Positions 14,501 through 25,918 of a stretch of 64,000 nucleotides of DNA are shown here, one piece after another. The stretch's first letter is position 1. Every line of letters starts with the position of its first letter. This stretch comes from Tubiluchus corallicola. Lineage: Eukaryota; Priapulida; Priapulimorpha; Priapulimorphida; Tubiluchidae. A model generated the notes under the pieces. That model saw only the letters and a program-made list of their open reading frames with translations, was not told the DNA's origin and did no database searches. The stretch is from contig JAQGDQ010000410.1 of the NCBI GenBank assembly GCA_030141605.1, forward strand, positions 62,001-126,000, in the 5' to 3' direction. Both the position numbers and the translations under genes were made by a program.

Positions 14501-16705
14501 CACTAGTCTACTGCAGCCTAAAGGTGCCTTCATTGTCTGTTAGTTAAGTGAATTACCAGATAATTAGATTATGGACACTGTTTTTACACACTGTTTAATC
14601 AATAAAATGATTCAATGTGGCTGGAGCAGCAGTCGCTGAATTTGTGTTCCACTTTAGTTGCTTAAAACCCACAAGTAATAGCGCACAAACACACAACATT
14701 TATGTCAAACTAAAATGTGGCATCTAGATAAAAGAACTGTCTCACTTAAATAAAAATTTTGAACATGTATAATCAGAAATTCGCAACCATTGTAGCAGAA
14801 TCTCAGCCTCTCACTATGCGATGTAGATTTTTCTGCTGTCAATTTTATTGTAGTTTTTGTAACTTAATTATTTAAATATTATTTTTTTCAGCAATGGCCA
14901 TATCAAGTGCTTTTTTAATTGGGACGGGGTACATGGACTGCAGAAGCGCCGGCTGGGCTGTTGCTTTTCTAACATTTGCAGTGTCAGGCGCTGCGCTGCA
15001 GTATGGTGGTGAAATGGTTAATCATGTAGACGTGGCACCAAAATATGCTGGCGTGCTTTTCGGCATTGCCAATACGATATCCACAGTAACGGGAATTGCA
15101 GCACCTTATGTTGTGGCTTCATTAACCCCAGATGTAAGTGTGTAATAATTAATTAAACTTCAAATAAAAAAGTTGGTAAATTTTATGCTTGTTTGTATGT
15201 CTAAAGCATTACTACTAGCTAATTAGCGTTAAAACAGTTAAACGTCAAGAAGTGTTAAACAACATTAGTTGGAGTCAAGAAGAGCCAAACATAAATTCCA
15301 GAAACAGAAACATTGTCATGAAATTAGACTATGAATATCGTTAAGCATGAACAGGTCAAATAAAAGTTTTAAACAATGTCAAAAATGAAAGTGTCAAGTG
15401 AAAAACGGTATTACGTACTTGCTTAGTATAACCTAAAATCCTTCGTGCTATTTAGCATTTTGACGGCATTCAATGCTAGTTTTTCCTTGATTTCCTTTGA
15501 CGCATTTAATTCTACTTGGCCCTGCTTAGTAGGCTCTGTACTTAATGATATCTAATTTAAAAATATGTTAAACCATAATTACAGTTACTTATTTATATGC
15601 TTAATACTTTTAACACAGAAAATGACTAAATCCTAGTAAGTTGTTGCCTCTTAGGTTAGGTCTTGTAGGTCTTGTTTAAATGAAGAATTAACTGGGAAAT
15701 TCGCTTTTTATTAATTCTTAATTAACTCTGATTTTGAAAAATTTATTTAAGTATGCATAATTTTTTAGCAACTTGAATAACAATTGAACAAAATCAGAGC
15801 CTATGAACCGAGCATGATCCAGTGATTTTAAAAGGTAAAAAGAGCTTTCACTTCTAATTCTCATTTTACAGGGCACACCTAAACAGTGGCAAGCAGCTTT
15901 CTATGTTACTGCTGCGATATGTATGTTTGGAGCAATAGTTTTTGCTATTTTTGCCTCAGGTAACTGTTGTTTAGACATTTAGTCAATACTCTAACTTGAT
16001 AACCAGGTAAGTAAGTAAAGTAAATAAAAATTTTATTTTCAGTCGATCATTTACATGAAAACCCGGGCCATGACACCCTTTATCGACTATAATTAAATTA
16101 AATTAAAGCCTAAATAATCTGCACAAGTGCTGGTGCTAATTTGCAGTGTGTCATTATGTAATTGTGTTTTAAAAAATGCCATTGGTAACTAAATGCCAAA
16201 ACAGTTCATTTTTTGAAAGTTATTCCACACGACTGTAATTGAGTGTGTTTATACAACAGCTACAACTACAAATTTACAATGAATGCATTCTAAACTATTT
16301 TGCAAAGTTTTATGAGAAAATTCATGTCAAACACCATTGAACTAATACCATTTAAGAAGAGGTGTATGATTTTTCAGAAGCAAAATTGCATTGTCATGTG
16401 TGTGAAGAAAAAGGTAAAACATATATTTAATAAGCTATAAATTTTTTATAGACTATTATAGACTTTATAAACTATATGGACTTATGTCAAACAAAGGCTG
16501 ATTTCTGGTTTTGTGTTTTCCCTGCCACTACAGAATATGCATATTGCTGTAACAGTGGAATGCCATATAAACACTATGATTATTCTAATTTTCTCAACTC
16601 TTTATTATTGTAGGAGAGGTACAAGAGTGGGCAAGAGAAGAACCTACAGAAGAAATTGAGATGCCTGAAAAGGAAAAGCTTGAGCCCACAGCAGAGATGA
16701 CCTAA
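7662..16705 (+). CDS. SLC17A5-like: Sialin-like MFS anion transporter (SLC17 family)
   Basis: Complete gene of 11 exons: 7662-7695, 8543-8760, 9100-9333, 9986-10073, 11915-12010, 12873-13012, 13466-13615, 13767-13899, 14892-15133, 15872-15959 and 16614-16705. All introns are GT-AG and all phases agree, giving 504 aa (human sialin is 495). Family members export sialic acid from lysosomes with protons or load anions into vesicles. What is seen: CCSSR before TM1, [10 protein letters not shown] in TM1, an N-glycosylation-rich luminal loop (NTT, NET, NNT), [17 protein letters not shown] with GAK, WAPPLER and [11 protein letters not shown]. The first exon was inferred: ATG, 11 codons containing EES as in human sialin, then C|GTAAGT in the phase needed to make Pro before LCC. 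Residues matching human R39, R57, K136 and H183 are present, but those matching E171 and E175 are Ile158 and Ser162. The N-terminus lacks the DxxxLL sorting motif of the human protein. Assignment to the SLC17 family is secure; exact orthology and substrate are inferred. Confidence 0.95.
10423..11557 (+). mobile_element. LINE 3' fragment in intron 4 of the transporter gene
   Basis: The 72-codon frame at 10423-10641 reads as the C-terminal end of a non-LTR reverse transcriptase (YHTRFASNN, then [19 protein letters not shown]), a common ending of these proteins. It is followed by about 860 bases of AT-rich 3' UTR and a TTAC tetranucleotide tail. 5' truncation with a simple-repeat tail is typical of LINE insertion. 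It has the same orientation as the host gene. The clade is not assigned. Confidence 0.75.
11500..11557. repeat. (TTAC)n microsatellite, LINE tail
   Basis: About 14 copies of TTAC, with one interruption (TAAATTAC), directly after AATAAAC. Best explained as the 3' tail of the preceding LINE copy. Confidence 0.9.
12440..12660 (+). mobile_element. Possible SINE with 5S-rRNA-like and tRNA-like parts
   Basis: Positions 12462-12526 resemble the internal promoter part of 5S rRNA: AAGTTAAGTATC (box A-like), GTCTGGCCAGT, then TGGTTGGTGACTACTAAGG (box C-like), ending TTTAATACT. About 60 bases downstream, 12589-12656 resembles a tRNA-like head: GGCTCAGTGGCTTATTG (A-box-like) and CCAAGTTCAAAAGTC (B-box-like). 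Neither part could be a working gene. A decayed 5S/tRNA chimeric SINE in intron 5 is the best reading, and chance similarity remains possible. Confidence 0.4.
16004..16350 (-). mobile_element. Possible second LINE tail, reverse orientation
   Basis: The block begins GGTAAGTAAGTAAAGTAAAT, the complement of a TTAC-type LINE tail like the one at 11500-11557. Read on the minus strand it has short broken frames, one containing a VVWNN segment like the WN(S/N)LP motif of LINE ends. Weak evidence, and no continuous frame. Confidence 0.25.
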
Positions 16706-18470
16706 ATACTTCCTAAACATCAACAGTCTTAGTCTGAAAATTCTTAGATTTCCTATTCCTAAAGTGTAACTGTAACAGTTTGGCTAACTTCATTAGAATT
16801 TAATAATGGGTATGGAAAAACAGTCATTTGGAAAGCTACTAACATGAATTGTTATGATCACTAAACGGAGAGAAGCTAGTTGATGATGATCAAATGCCTT
16901 ATGGCATCAATGCAAAGTGAAAGACTGTTATATGAAGTACTTCAGTATAGAGTGTTATACTGCACGCATCTGCTTTTGGATAGGAATAGTTTTTAACTGG
17001 AACAAGTACAGTGCCATCAAACTAACTGAATGTAGTGCCATTGTAAAATGTTTGTTGATGACAAGTGTCAAAAGATAAAAATAATTTCTTGCTTTAGGCT
17101 TAATGGTAGAATCTCCTAATTTTCATATTTGAATTCTCAATCTTGGACAAATCGTATAAAACATATCGCTTAAAAGTCATAATGGTAGCTGTCTTGCTCT
17201 TTGTGATGCAGTGATCTCAAAGAGTCCATGATATGCACACAGTTTGAGATAATTTACCTAAATTTTAATCCATGTGATAATCTAGTGTAGATGTAGGCTC
17301 AAGTCTATAATATGTGTTTACCTTATACAAATGAGCGTAAAATAGTATAGGTTGTGAGCATACTAAACCTGTTGCAAATCAGCTTACTATATATTTAATA
17401 TGTATGATTACTACTAAATTTGTGGCTTCAAAGCAAAATGTTATTATTCATCTCAAATCTTGATGTTGTGTAATGTAACATATATTACAACAACCAAATA
17501 TTTCAACAAGAAGTAGCTGCTACAAGCTAAATGATTGTTGTTGCTTGTGTGATTTGCCTCTGTTGCTTTGATTAAGGCATTCAGCCTAAAAAGTACATAA
17601 TAATTGTTATTTTTAAAGGTGACTATTACGTAAAGATCAATCGTATTTCGTCTCATTTATACTAGTCTTCAGAAACTAGATCAGAATATAAGCCAAGGTA
17701 TGTGACAAGAGCATATAAATTGCTCATTAGTCACCACTGCTGTGTACAGACACGATACCTTATTTATTTATAAATGGATAATATATCATTGACAGCCTTT
17801 CCATGAAAGCTCATTACAATATGGTCATCATAATATTGCATTGGAAGATTTGCACTGTTGCAGCAATTCGGCCAGTAACTATTTCGATGAATCTCATGAA
17901 GGTGGAAATGTTATACCAATTATCTTTAAACAGACAACCACGAAATGTTTTCACATTATGTATATTATTGGTAAACCTATCTTTGTCTTATATAACATAC
18001 TAATAGCTAACAAAATTACCAATACTCTACTCTTTTTTAAGTTTCGGTCACATGTGTGATAATTGGGTATACACACGTGGAGAAAGACACTGCCGTTTGA
18101 ATTAATAGTAAGGTTATGTCGTGTCATTTACCCACTGATCTTGATACTGTATGTGACATTGGATGGCGCTATGTAAATTAATTAGCTTAATAAGCATTAA
18201 GTAATGATACTCAAGCAATATTGTAAATATTAATGCAATTAACGAATATAAATATCGAAGCATTATGTGGGATAGGTAATTAACAATTTAATGTGTATAT
18301 GTTATATGTTATTGTATGTCATATATAGTTATAAATTATGACTAGGTGGTATAATGCATTTTCATAGGTAACTAGGTATATTTAATTGTGAATACAATTC
18401 AGAATAGTTACAGTTGTGGTAATAACTCTCTTTTTGTGTGAATAAGATAATGCATGTTCAGTCTTTGTGT
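16706..18470 (+). other. 3' UTR / flank of the sialin-like gene
   Basis: AT-rich noncoding sequence directly after the transporter stop. No clear AATAAA lies close behind the stop. Candidate signals appear only much further on (19556 and 20599), so the transcript end is not determined. Short frames here look random. Confidence 0.5.
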
Positions 18471-18661
18471 GCTTAATGTTCTTTAGGAAATCTCAGTGGT
18501 CTTGTAACGTGCAGTTATATAATATTAAGGTTACCCATTTCAGTTGGTCATTTTAATTAGTACTGTCCATTTATTAATGGTGTTGATGGCTTCATAAATA
18601 ATTACTGTTTTACTATTAATTCCTTTTGCCTTTTCAGAAGGTAACGTCAAATCTCTCTGTT

Positions 18662-19206
18662 CAGGGCGTAGCCAGGTTCTAAAGTTAGGGAGAGCAAGCA
18701 CATAAAAAAGGCAGCATGACACATACAAAACAGTTTTTAGTGACTGATTATACCTTCTTAATTTTGTGCTTAAAATCAAAACAAAATTAAGTTTTACAGT
18801 AAGCTCATAAATCTCAAAGCATAACAAAACGCGTGTTACTTAATTGTTTTAATTTTAAATATAAAATAAAATAAATAATGTGATAAGAAGCATTGTGAAA
18901 AATGTGTCATGAAGGTACTACAACAGTTTCTTTCACTAGGCTTCATTTTAGCAAAGTAATCAATTTTATTAAATCCATCTCACTAGCCAACTCTCTTTCA
19001 ATCGAGAGCAAAGCTAAAGCTAACCCATCCAATCTATCCTCACCCATTGTAGAAAGAAGGTAGGACTTTATCTGTTTCATCCAACTAAAGAATCATTCAG
19101 CAACCGCTCAAGTGAACTGAAGAACTAAAAAAATGTAAAAGGTACCAATTTTGAAAAACGTTCTAGGGGGAGCGGTTGCTCCCCATTGCCCCCAGCTAGG
19201 CCACTG
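18662..19206 (-). mobile_element. Small hAT transposon with 8-bp target duplication
   Basis: A 545-bp insertion is flanked on both sides by TCTCTGTT (18654-18661 and 19207-19214), the 8-bp target duplication expected of hAT elements. It starts CAGGGCGTAGCCAGG and ends AGCTAGGCCACTG; these are imperfect inverted repeats of the CAGNGGC type known in hAT elements. The empty site is visible in copy B of the surrounding repeat. It carries a transposase remnant on the minus strand and is internally deleted. Confidence 0.88.
18943..19092 (-). pseudogene. hAT transposase C-terminal remnant
   Basis: A 49-residue open stretch between stops contains WMKQIKSYLLSTMGEDRL, then DGLALALLSIERE. This resembles the C-terminal dimerisation region of hAT transposases (typically SF..xRxKTYLRSTMxxxRLxxLxLLxIxRxL). 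The upstream part is interrupted by stops, and the zinc finger and catalytic core are absent. Confidence 0.75.
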
Positions 19207-19565
19207 TCTCTGTTGGATCATTAAAGTTGTGCATTTTGTCTAACTGAGAGTTAGCTTTTGTGAATATAGATATGGTTCATATTTTCATTTCTAAAGCCAG
19301 TGGACAACCTTGACATTCTCGAGTGGTTTACATATGCTTTATTTTCACTATTACCATCATGTTAATATTGTTTTGTGACTTTTGTCTCCTTGATTTTAAC
19401 AGTAATAATGTATAGCGTTAGTTTTAATTCAGAACTGTGAATATATAGATCTGCACATAGCACTACTGGGGCAGGTATAATAATGCAAGTTTACAATATA
19501 ACATGAGCACACCTGCGATATCTTCAGTAAATATCGTGTCTAATGTTCGTATAATGAATAAAAGC

Positions 19566-20070
19566 TTTAGGAAATCTCAATGTTTTCAATTCCAAATATT
19601 AGCTCTGTAACGTACAGTTATGTAATTTTATGATTGTCTATTTCAGTTGATCATTCTAATTAGTAGCTACATGTAATGTTCTTTTATTAATAGTGTTCAT
19701 GACTTGATAAATAATTACTGTTTTACTAGTGATTCCCTTTCCTTTCTCAGAATGTAACAGATCAAATTTTTGTATTGGATCATTAAAATTGTACATTTTG
19801 TTTAACTGTGAATTAACTTCCATGAATATAGATATGGTTTCATACTTTTATTTCCAAAGGTAGTGACATTCTCTTGTGATTTATAAATGCTTCATTTTCA
19901 CTGTTACCACCTTGTTAGTATTGTTTTGTGACTTTTGTCTCCTTTATTACCAGTAATAATCATTTTGTTGGTATAGTGTGCACATCGCACTACTAGGGCA
20001 GGTATAGTAATGTAACTTTACAAAATTTACAACATAATATAATATGAGCGAGTTTACATTATCTTTAGTG
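19566..20070. repeat. Diverged tandem repeat, copy B (uninterrupted)
   Basis: About 505 bp, the partner of copy A. It reads through the position where copy A carries the hAT element, so it shows the pre-insertion state. The function of the unit is unknown; it has no long frame. Confidence 0.85.
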
Positions 20071-21396
20071 GAACTCTACCTCTCAATTTGAGACTATATT
20101 GTAACCTTCTTTAATATACAGTACCTATGTGTGTAAAGCTAATTAGGAGTGTGTGATAAATTATATTTACATTAACTACAATATTTTAACTGTTTGTTCA
20201 GCTTATATTTTTCTTTCATTTTAATTTTGCAGCTTATAATTCATGAAATAATTACGTGCGCAATGGTAATGGTTTGTTGGCTTTACTTTGTCATTCAGTG
20301 ATAGTCATTAATTTGTAGCATTAAGTATAAAGGTAAATCAATGTAAATAAACTGTAACCATGTACTGTATGTACAATAGTATGTTGTCTACTTAAAAGCT
20401 GTCTGGTGCACACCATTGGACACCTTAAGAATTAATAATTATTATACATTTAAATATTACAATGCAAACGTAGTTCTCATCAATTTGTCATAGTGAATTT
20501 TTTGTATTTATTCTGAACGTGTGGTGTGTTATATTAATACAATGTTATATTATCATGTTAAAAGCAGCTGGTGTATGTAGTTAGGGATAGTTGTTCAAAA
20601 TAAAGTTGGAAACAAGGATTTTTCTTTATTGATAATTTTTTTGCCATATGCCATAGTCAAGTTCCACAAATTTTTACATGGCTATAGCATCTTCGCTAAA
20701 CTTACTTGGTGGATCATTACCATAAAAAAGTATGTTGATTAATAAACATGGTGACTTAGAGTTACAGATTTATTCTACTAAAGTTCCATTGATTAGCAAG
20801 CACAACAGCTTAAGGAGGCATCAGCTTGTAACACTTTCTTTTCTATCAACAGATGTCGCCATATTGTGCTTAATACATTAGTACAACCCTGTTTACAACT
20901 CCTATGTATTTGAGTTATTATTGAACTAACTAACTACAGTACCTTTAAAGTTACCTACAGCCACAGTAAGTGAACTGTGATTTTTTACATTTGCAAACTG
21001 TGTTCGAAGTTTGTACTACACAAAAAATTATGTACAACAATAACTGCGTATTTACAACAACATCATAGGCGTATGTGTAAATATTTTGTAAATGAAGAAA
21101 TCTCAACAATGTTAACACTAAGAATTAAAACAAGAAAAATGGTAAAAATGATATATCACAGGTGCTTATCAGAAATTGGCACTTTTTATCATACTGTTTT
21201 ACTTGAATCTCTATTCCCAAATTAGTCGAAAATCGACTTTGAGAAAACTCAACTGTTATTTCATTTCAAGATATATACTGGATGAAAGGCTAATACACAA
21301 ACCCTTGTTAAATTTTGCATTTCCATGTGAACACAAGCATACTTATTGCAAATTGACTCCACAGTTCACTGTTTATGTAGTTTATATTTAATCTAC
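20071..21396. other. Convergent 3' flanks of the transporter and LRR genes
   Basis: No exon seen. Candidate polyadenylation signals are AATAAA at 20599-20604 on the plus strand and its complement TTTATT at 20769-20774 for the minus-strand LRR gene. If both are used, the two 3' ends come within about 200 bases of each other. The short plus-strand frames at 20977-21391 look random. Confidence 0.4.
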
Positions 21397-24300
21397 CTAC
21401 TCATCAAACAGTTTGCTGCTGTATGCATTTTGCCTATGACCCAATGTGGACCCTGGTCTATCAGTACGAGTATCTGAGAACAGTTTGGCGTCTTCGATTC
21501 GTGATCGATGATTTAAGCGAACTCCTGTGTTTGGACGAGACTTATCAGGACGTACAGGCAACTGAGACACAGCCGATTGCAAATTGGAAAACCTATCAGA
21601 AAAATTTATATAGAAATATGCCTTAGCGAGAAAAATAATGCTGAAAATGGATCACCTCTTAAATTATTTTTATAGCAAAAGATAATTCTACTTCAGGAGA
21701 AAAATGAATTTTCTTATGTCTCACATACATGATATAAGCATTTTTACTACTTTTTACTAGACAAGAATACAGGTGTTAAGAATAACATGGAGATTAAAAG
21801 TAGTTTAAAGAGAGCAACCAAACTATTCTCTTCTAAATACCCTTTAGGCATTGAAATGTCTCTTTGAAATATCTGGCTTTAGGCAGACGTAATTAAATTC
21901 AAAGTTTATACGTACTTTTCCAAGATGGAACTCTTGTAAGCAAATATTTCTTCTTCCATCTGTTTCAGTTCTCGTCCCACTTGCTTGGCACAAATAACTG
22001 CCATAACAAAGTTATCAAGCTATTAGCAAGGAAAGAGAAAATACTTTGACAAGTGCAGAATTAAACATCTGAGAAAGTTAAAGTGCCCTTACCGACTTTT
22101 TATGAATGTCGAATGGATTTGTGCTCAAATTAAAGCTTATTTGAAGTTGTTTCTTTTCTCCCAATGATGCTTGGAAAATCCAGTGCTGCACTATCCATGT
22201 CTTCAAAGCATGCAAGGATTTACAAAGCAAAGTTTGGATTTAATAAACAGCGGATTTTTACTAGGTTAACGTATTGTACAGTTCTGTTTCAGCCATAGCG
22301 GCCAGAAAAAGCGGTTGGATTTGTTATTTGTGGATTTACTAAACGAATTCAGCTGTATAATCAAGAAAATGCTGCAGAACCTTGTAATCTTGGCAATGAT
22401 TCAGAAAAACATTATCTGAACATTTTTCATCAGGCTGAATATAAATGTGAAAGTTGAAAACATTTTATCCTTTCCATTTTCTAATCCGTACATAATGGAA
22501 TGAAATAAATAGGCTTGAAGTTGACAGGTTGAAAGCCAAACTGCAAGTATGCATTAATTTAGAGCTAAGCCTACAAGTTTTGCAAAGCCTACAAGTTTTT
22601 GAAAGGCAGCACTACTTTTAACAACTCTAAGTGTCTAAATAGAGAAATGCAATACTGAATATATAAAAGAACTGTACTGTCTTAAAGTTATGGTTAATTG
22701 GTTTATATAAAAAGATAAATTGGAGAGGGTGCAGTCCAGCTTACACCATGCAGAATTTTCCTTGTTGCAGATGCCTGCTTGTCTAGCCACCCTGTTAATG
22801 TAATATATATTCTCAATATACTGTATATGCTTGTACTATCTACCTTTATTATCTGCTGGGGACTCACTATTAGTTGAAGGCTCTAATGCATCATTCACCA
22901 CTGCCATGATCTCCTATATAAAATTCATTTCAATATTATGTAACGATAAAGTATAAACATAATCTCTTGTGTAACTGCAAAATAGTTTTCATAATAGCAT
23001 ATATAAGAATAGGAACAAAGAAACTAGTTAATCAGTCACAGTACTTGACTGCACAGTGAACCATAATTAAACAGGGTTACTAAATGGATGAGTGACTGCT
23101 GAAAAAACAGATTTTGTGCAGGTTTGTTTGTTATACTGTCTGCAACTGTTTGTTGTATTGAAGAACACAGCTAAGGCCCTCACACCCGCTCATTGTCTCA
23201 TTTAGAAGGTTATATGCAGGGCCGACTCTAGGTAGCGTGGCACCCTAGGCAAAAGTGTTTTGGCCCCCCAAATAGTCACATCCTTACCCCACGGTCCCCA
23301 TCCCACCCCAAAATTGAATTTTTGTTGTACATAATAAAATACAATGGTACCTGCGTGTTAATTACCTATTCTACCTATTCTGCTCAGTGCTTCGATTCTT
23401 CTAGGTTTTTCTGCCATAATTAGATAAAGCAAAACTAGAAAGTGTTTACCTCCGAGTTAGTGTTGATGAACCAAACATCGACAGAAAATAATGTGCAGTA
23501 GTAGTTCATTTCATTTAATTAAAGTGTTATACATTTACAAATTAAACATACAATATGTTATTACTTATGTTAAACTTAAAAATAGAAAAAATACTTCCAG
23601 AATTTGGCACCCTAGGCAACTGCCTAGTTTGCCTATTGAGAGTATGCTTGGCAAATGGGTGCTTGGGACATACTTCCCGTCTGTACTAAGTAAGCCCTCC
23701 CATTGTGTGCTAGATTCTGGCTCATTTAAAAAACCAAAACATAGGTTATTTGGACATACTTGTTTTAATAAGCTGCAGTTCTTTTCACCAGGTACAATAT
23801 AGCCTGCTAGCAATGTCACCACTGACAAAATTGCACAAAAATGCACTATTGAACTATTTTATGAGGTGTTCCTAGACGAGAATCTAAGACCATACTTTTA
23901 AGGTGTTTTAATGTGTTTTAATTTGTTCTGGTGTTCAGTTTTTTTTGAGCCTCTTGTGACACACACTATAGAAATGACCCTTAAAAGTATGGTCTTAGAT
24001 TAAGCAGTGTTCCTAGACATTAATCTAAGCTTATCATAGTAGTGCTGAGCATCAAATACTCTAAACTTTATTTAAGCTCTCATTCGAACATTTATATTTG
24101 AAATTTACTCCAACTATTCAACGAAACTTTGAATACTGATAACAACAAATAATCCAGTTAAAATACGAGCTGCAGTTTAATCAACAATATGTAGAAACTA
24201 TAGCTTAATCAGCAATATTACTGTAACTGTAAAACCTGATAAGAGAACAAAAACGAGACAGTAGAATGCGCCAGCTAATTTTAAATTCGAAATACATATA

Positions 24301-25862
24301 GGCATATTCGATTTGATTAAATTTGGTGATAAAATCAGTAAGTCAAACTGATTCGAGTTTAAAAAGTAAAACGTCAAGTCTAATTCTTTTTTTATTTTGC
24401 TCAGCATTAATTAGGAATAATGAGTTGGTGAGGCAGCATGTTGGTCAGGCAGTAAATTTAATATGAAACTATGACGGCACTAAATCTAAGTCCTCGTGAG
24501 GTCTACTCTTCTCTTTCACAATATGTGCACATATAGAGAAAAACTGTCAAAAATATTGTAACTTGTAACTGGTCAGATATTAATTTTCTTGTAAGCAAAA
24601 GCTACAACATTTGTGTAACGCAAAAGTGACATTACCTCGTCTAATGCAAAAAGAGATGGCAATCTTTTCAGTATTTCTTGTCTTGGGATCTCACTAAGTA
24701 TTGGATTTCCTGCTAAGCAAAGCTGCCCAAGTCTTGGCAAAGCAGCTAGTGCCTCCTGGAGTAAAAAGAGATACCATTAAATACAAAAACTGAATGGATT
24801 TACACATTTGAAAATGTAGGGAATAAATGTAAGTTCGATGTAAAAAAAACCACCCCATTTTAACGTGAATTAAGTTTATAAACATTTAGAATCACAATAT
24901 TCTATGTCCTCAAACATTATTTATTCAAGAAATGTGTAATTTTAATTGCAGCTGACACTAATAACTAACCACTGCATAACCTTGAGCCATTCAAATGGGT
25001 TTCAGCGAGACACGAGGTGATTTGCAAAAAAAATTTCAAAAACAGCAGAAATACTGAAAACACTGAAAAGTTAGCAGACTGACCATAAAAGTGCATTTCC
25101 AGCCAAATGAAACTTTGAAAGTCCATTAATTTTATCTCTTTAGAAAATTAAATGCAGTGTTTCTTTTTGGGTAAAACTTTCAAAGGTGATAGTTGCTGAC
25201 ATTTTCGAAACAACTTTGATAGATGATTGCTTTCATAAACACACAAAATATGGTTTGGCTGTTCAAGTCTTTATACTTTCTTAAATGCAGTTACTTGTTT
25301 TTCGCACTATATATAAAGTAGAACAATGGCAACAGCATGAATGTCTTTAAAGGTTAGCTTTTCTGGCGACAAAATGGTGTAGAATACCACACATTGTTAC
25401 ACATACTTACTGCCATCATCCACCAAAACCACCTGTGAAGCACCTGTACAACAGGAAATCAGAAAATAGCTCATTTAATTATAAAAAATATGAATTTTTA
25501 TATTCATTTCAGTACACTGCAAACTGCAATCCAGCATTCAACAGTAGGACCTATAAACTTATAATGCAATGTTCATGGTGAGACTGAAGCCTGGCTCATT
25601 ATCAAGGCTGACCTAAGGTGAACCACTAGACTGGAAGAGACGTCTCAGCCATGCTCAGTCCACTGCATATACCTCGTTCCTCTATGAGGTAAACAGGATC
25701 AGTATGGCGAATGAACCTGTCCAGAGTGAGTATGAAACCCAGAGCCATTCAAGTGAGTCTACAGACGAGACCGTTCAGCAAAGGACCCTGCCACAAATGC
25801 ATGTATAAGGAAAAGACGAATGCACACACACACACAAACACACACACACAGACACACACGCA

Positions 25863-25918
<56 letters not shown>

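Larger units (their letters stand above)
18474..19540. repeat. Diverged tandem repeat, copy A (split by hAT)
   Basis: Copy A is 18474-18661 joined to 19215-19540. It aligns along its length with copy B at 19566-20070. Shared landmarks, in order, are TTTAGGAAATCTCA, TTACTGTTTTACTA, GGATCATTAAA, TTGTTTTGTGACTTTTGTCT and GCACTACT-GGGCAGGTATA. The copies differ by many substitutions and small indels, so the duplication is old. Confidence 0.85.

Noticed and set aside
21908-21997. Stop codon shortly after exon 13 of the LRR gene (KYV stop) as the true end of the protein
   Set aside because: A good donor, AA|GTACGT, precedes it and the next acceptor at 21593 restores phase into a 65-codon exon of coding character, so a further exon is more likely. 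An alternative short isoform is possible.
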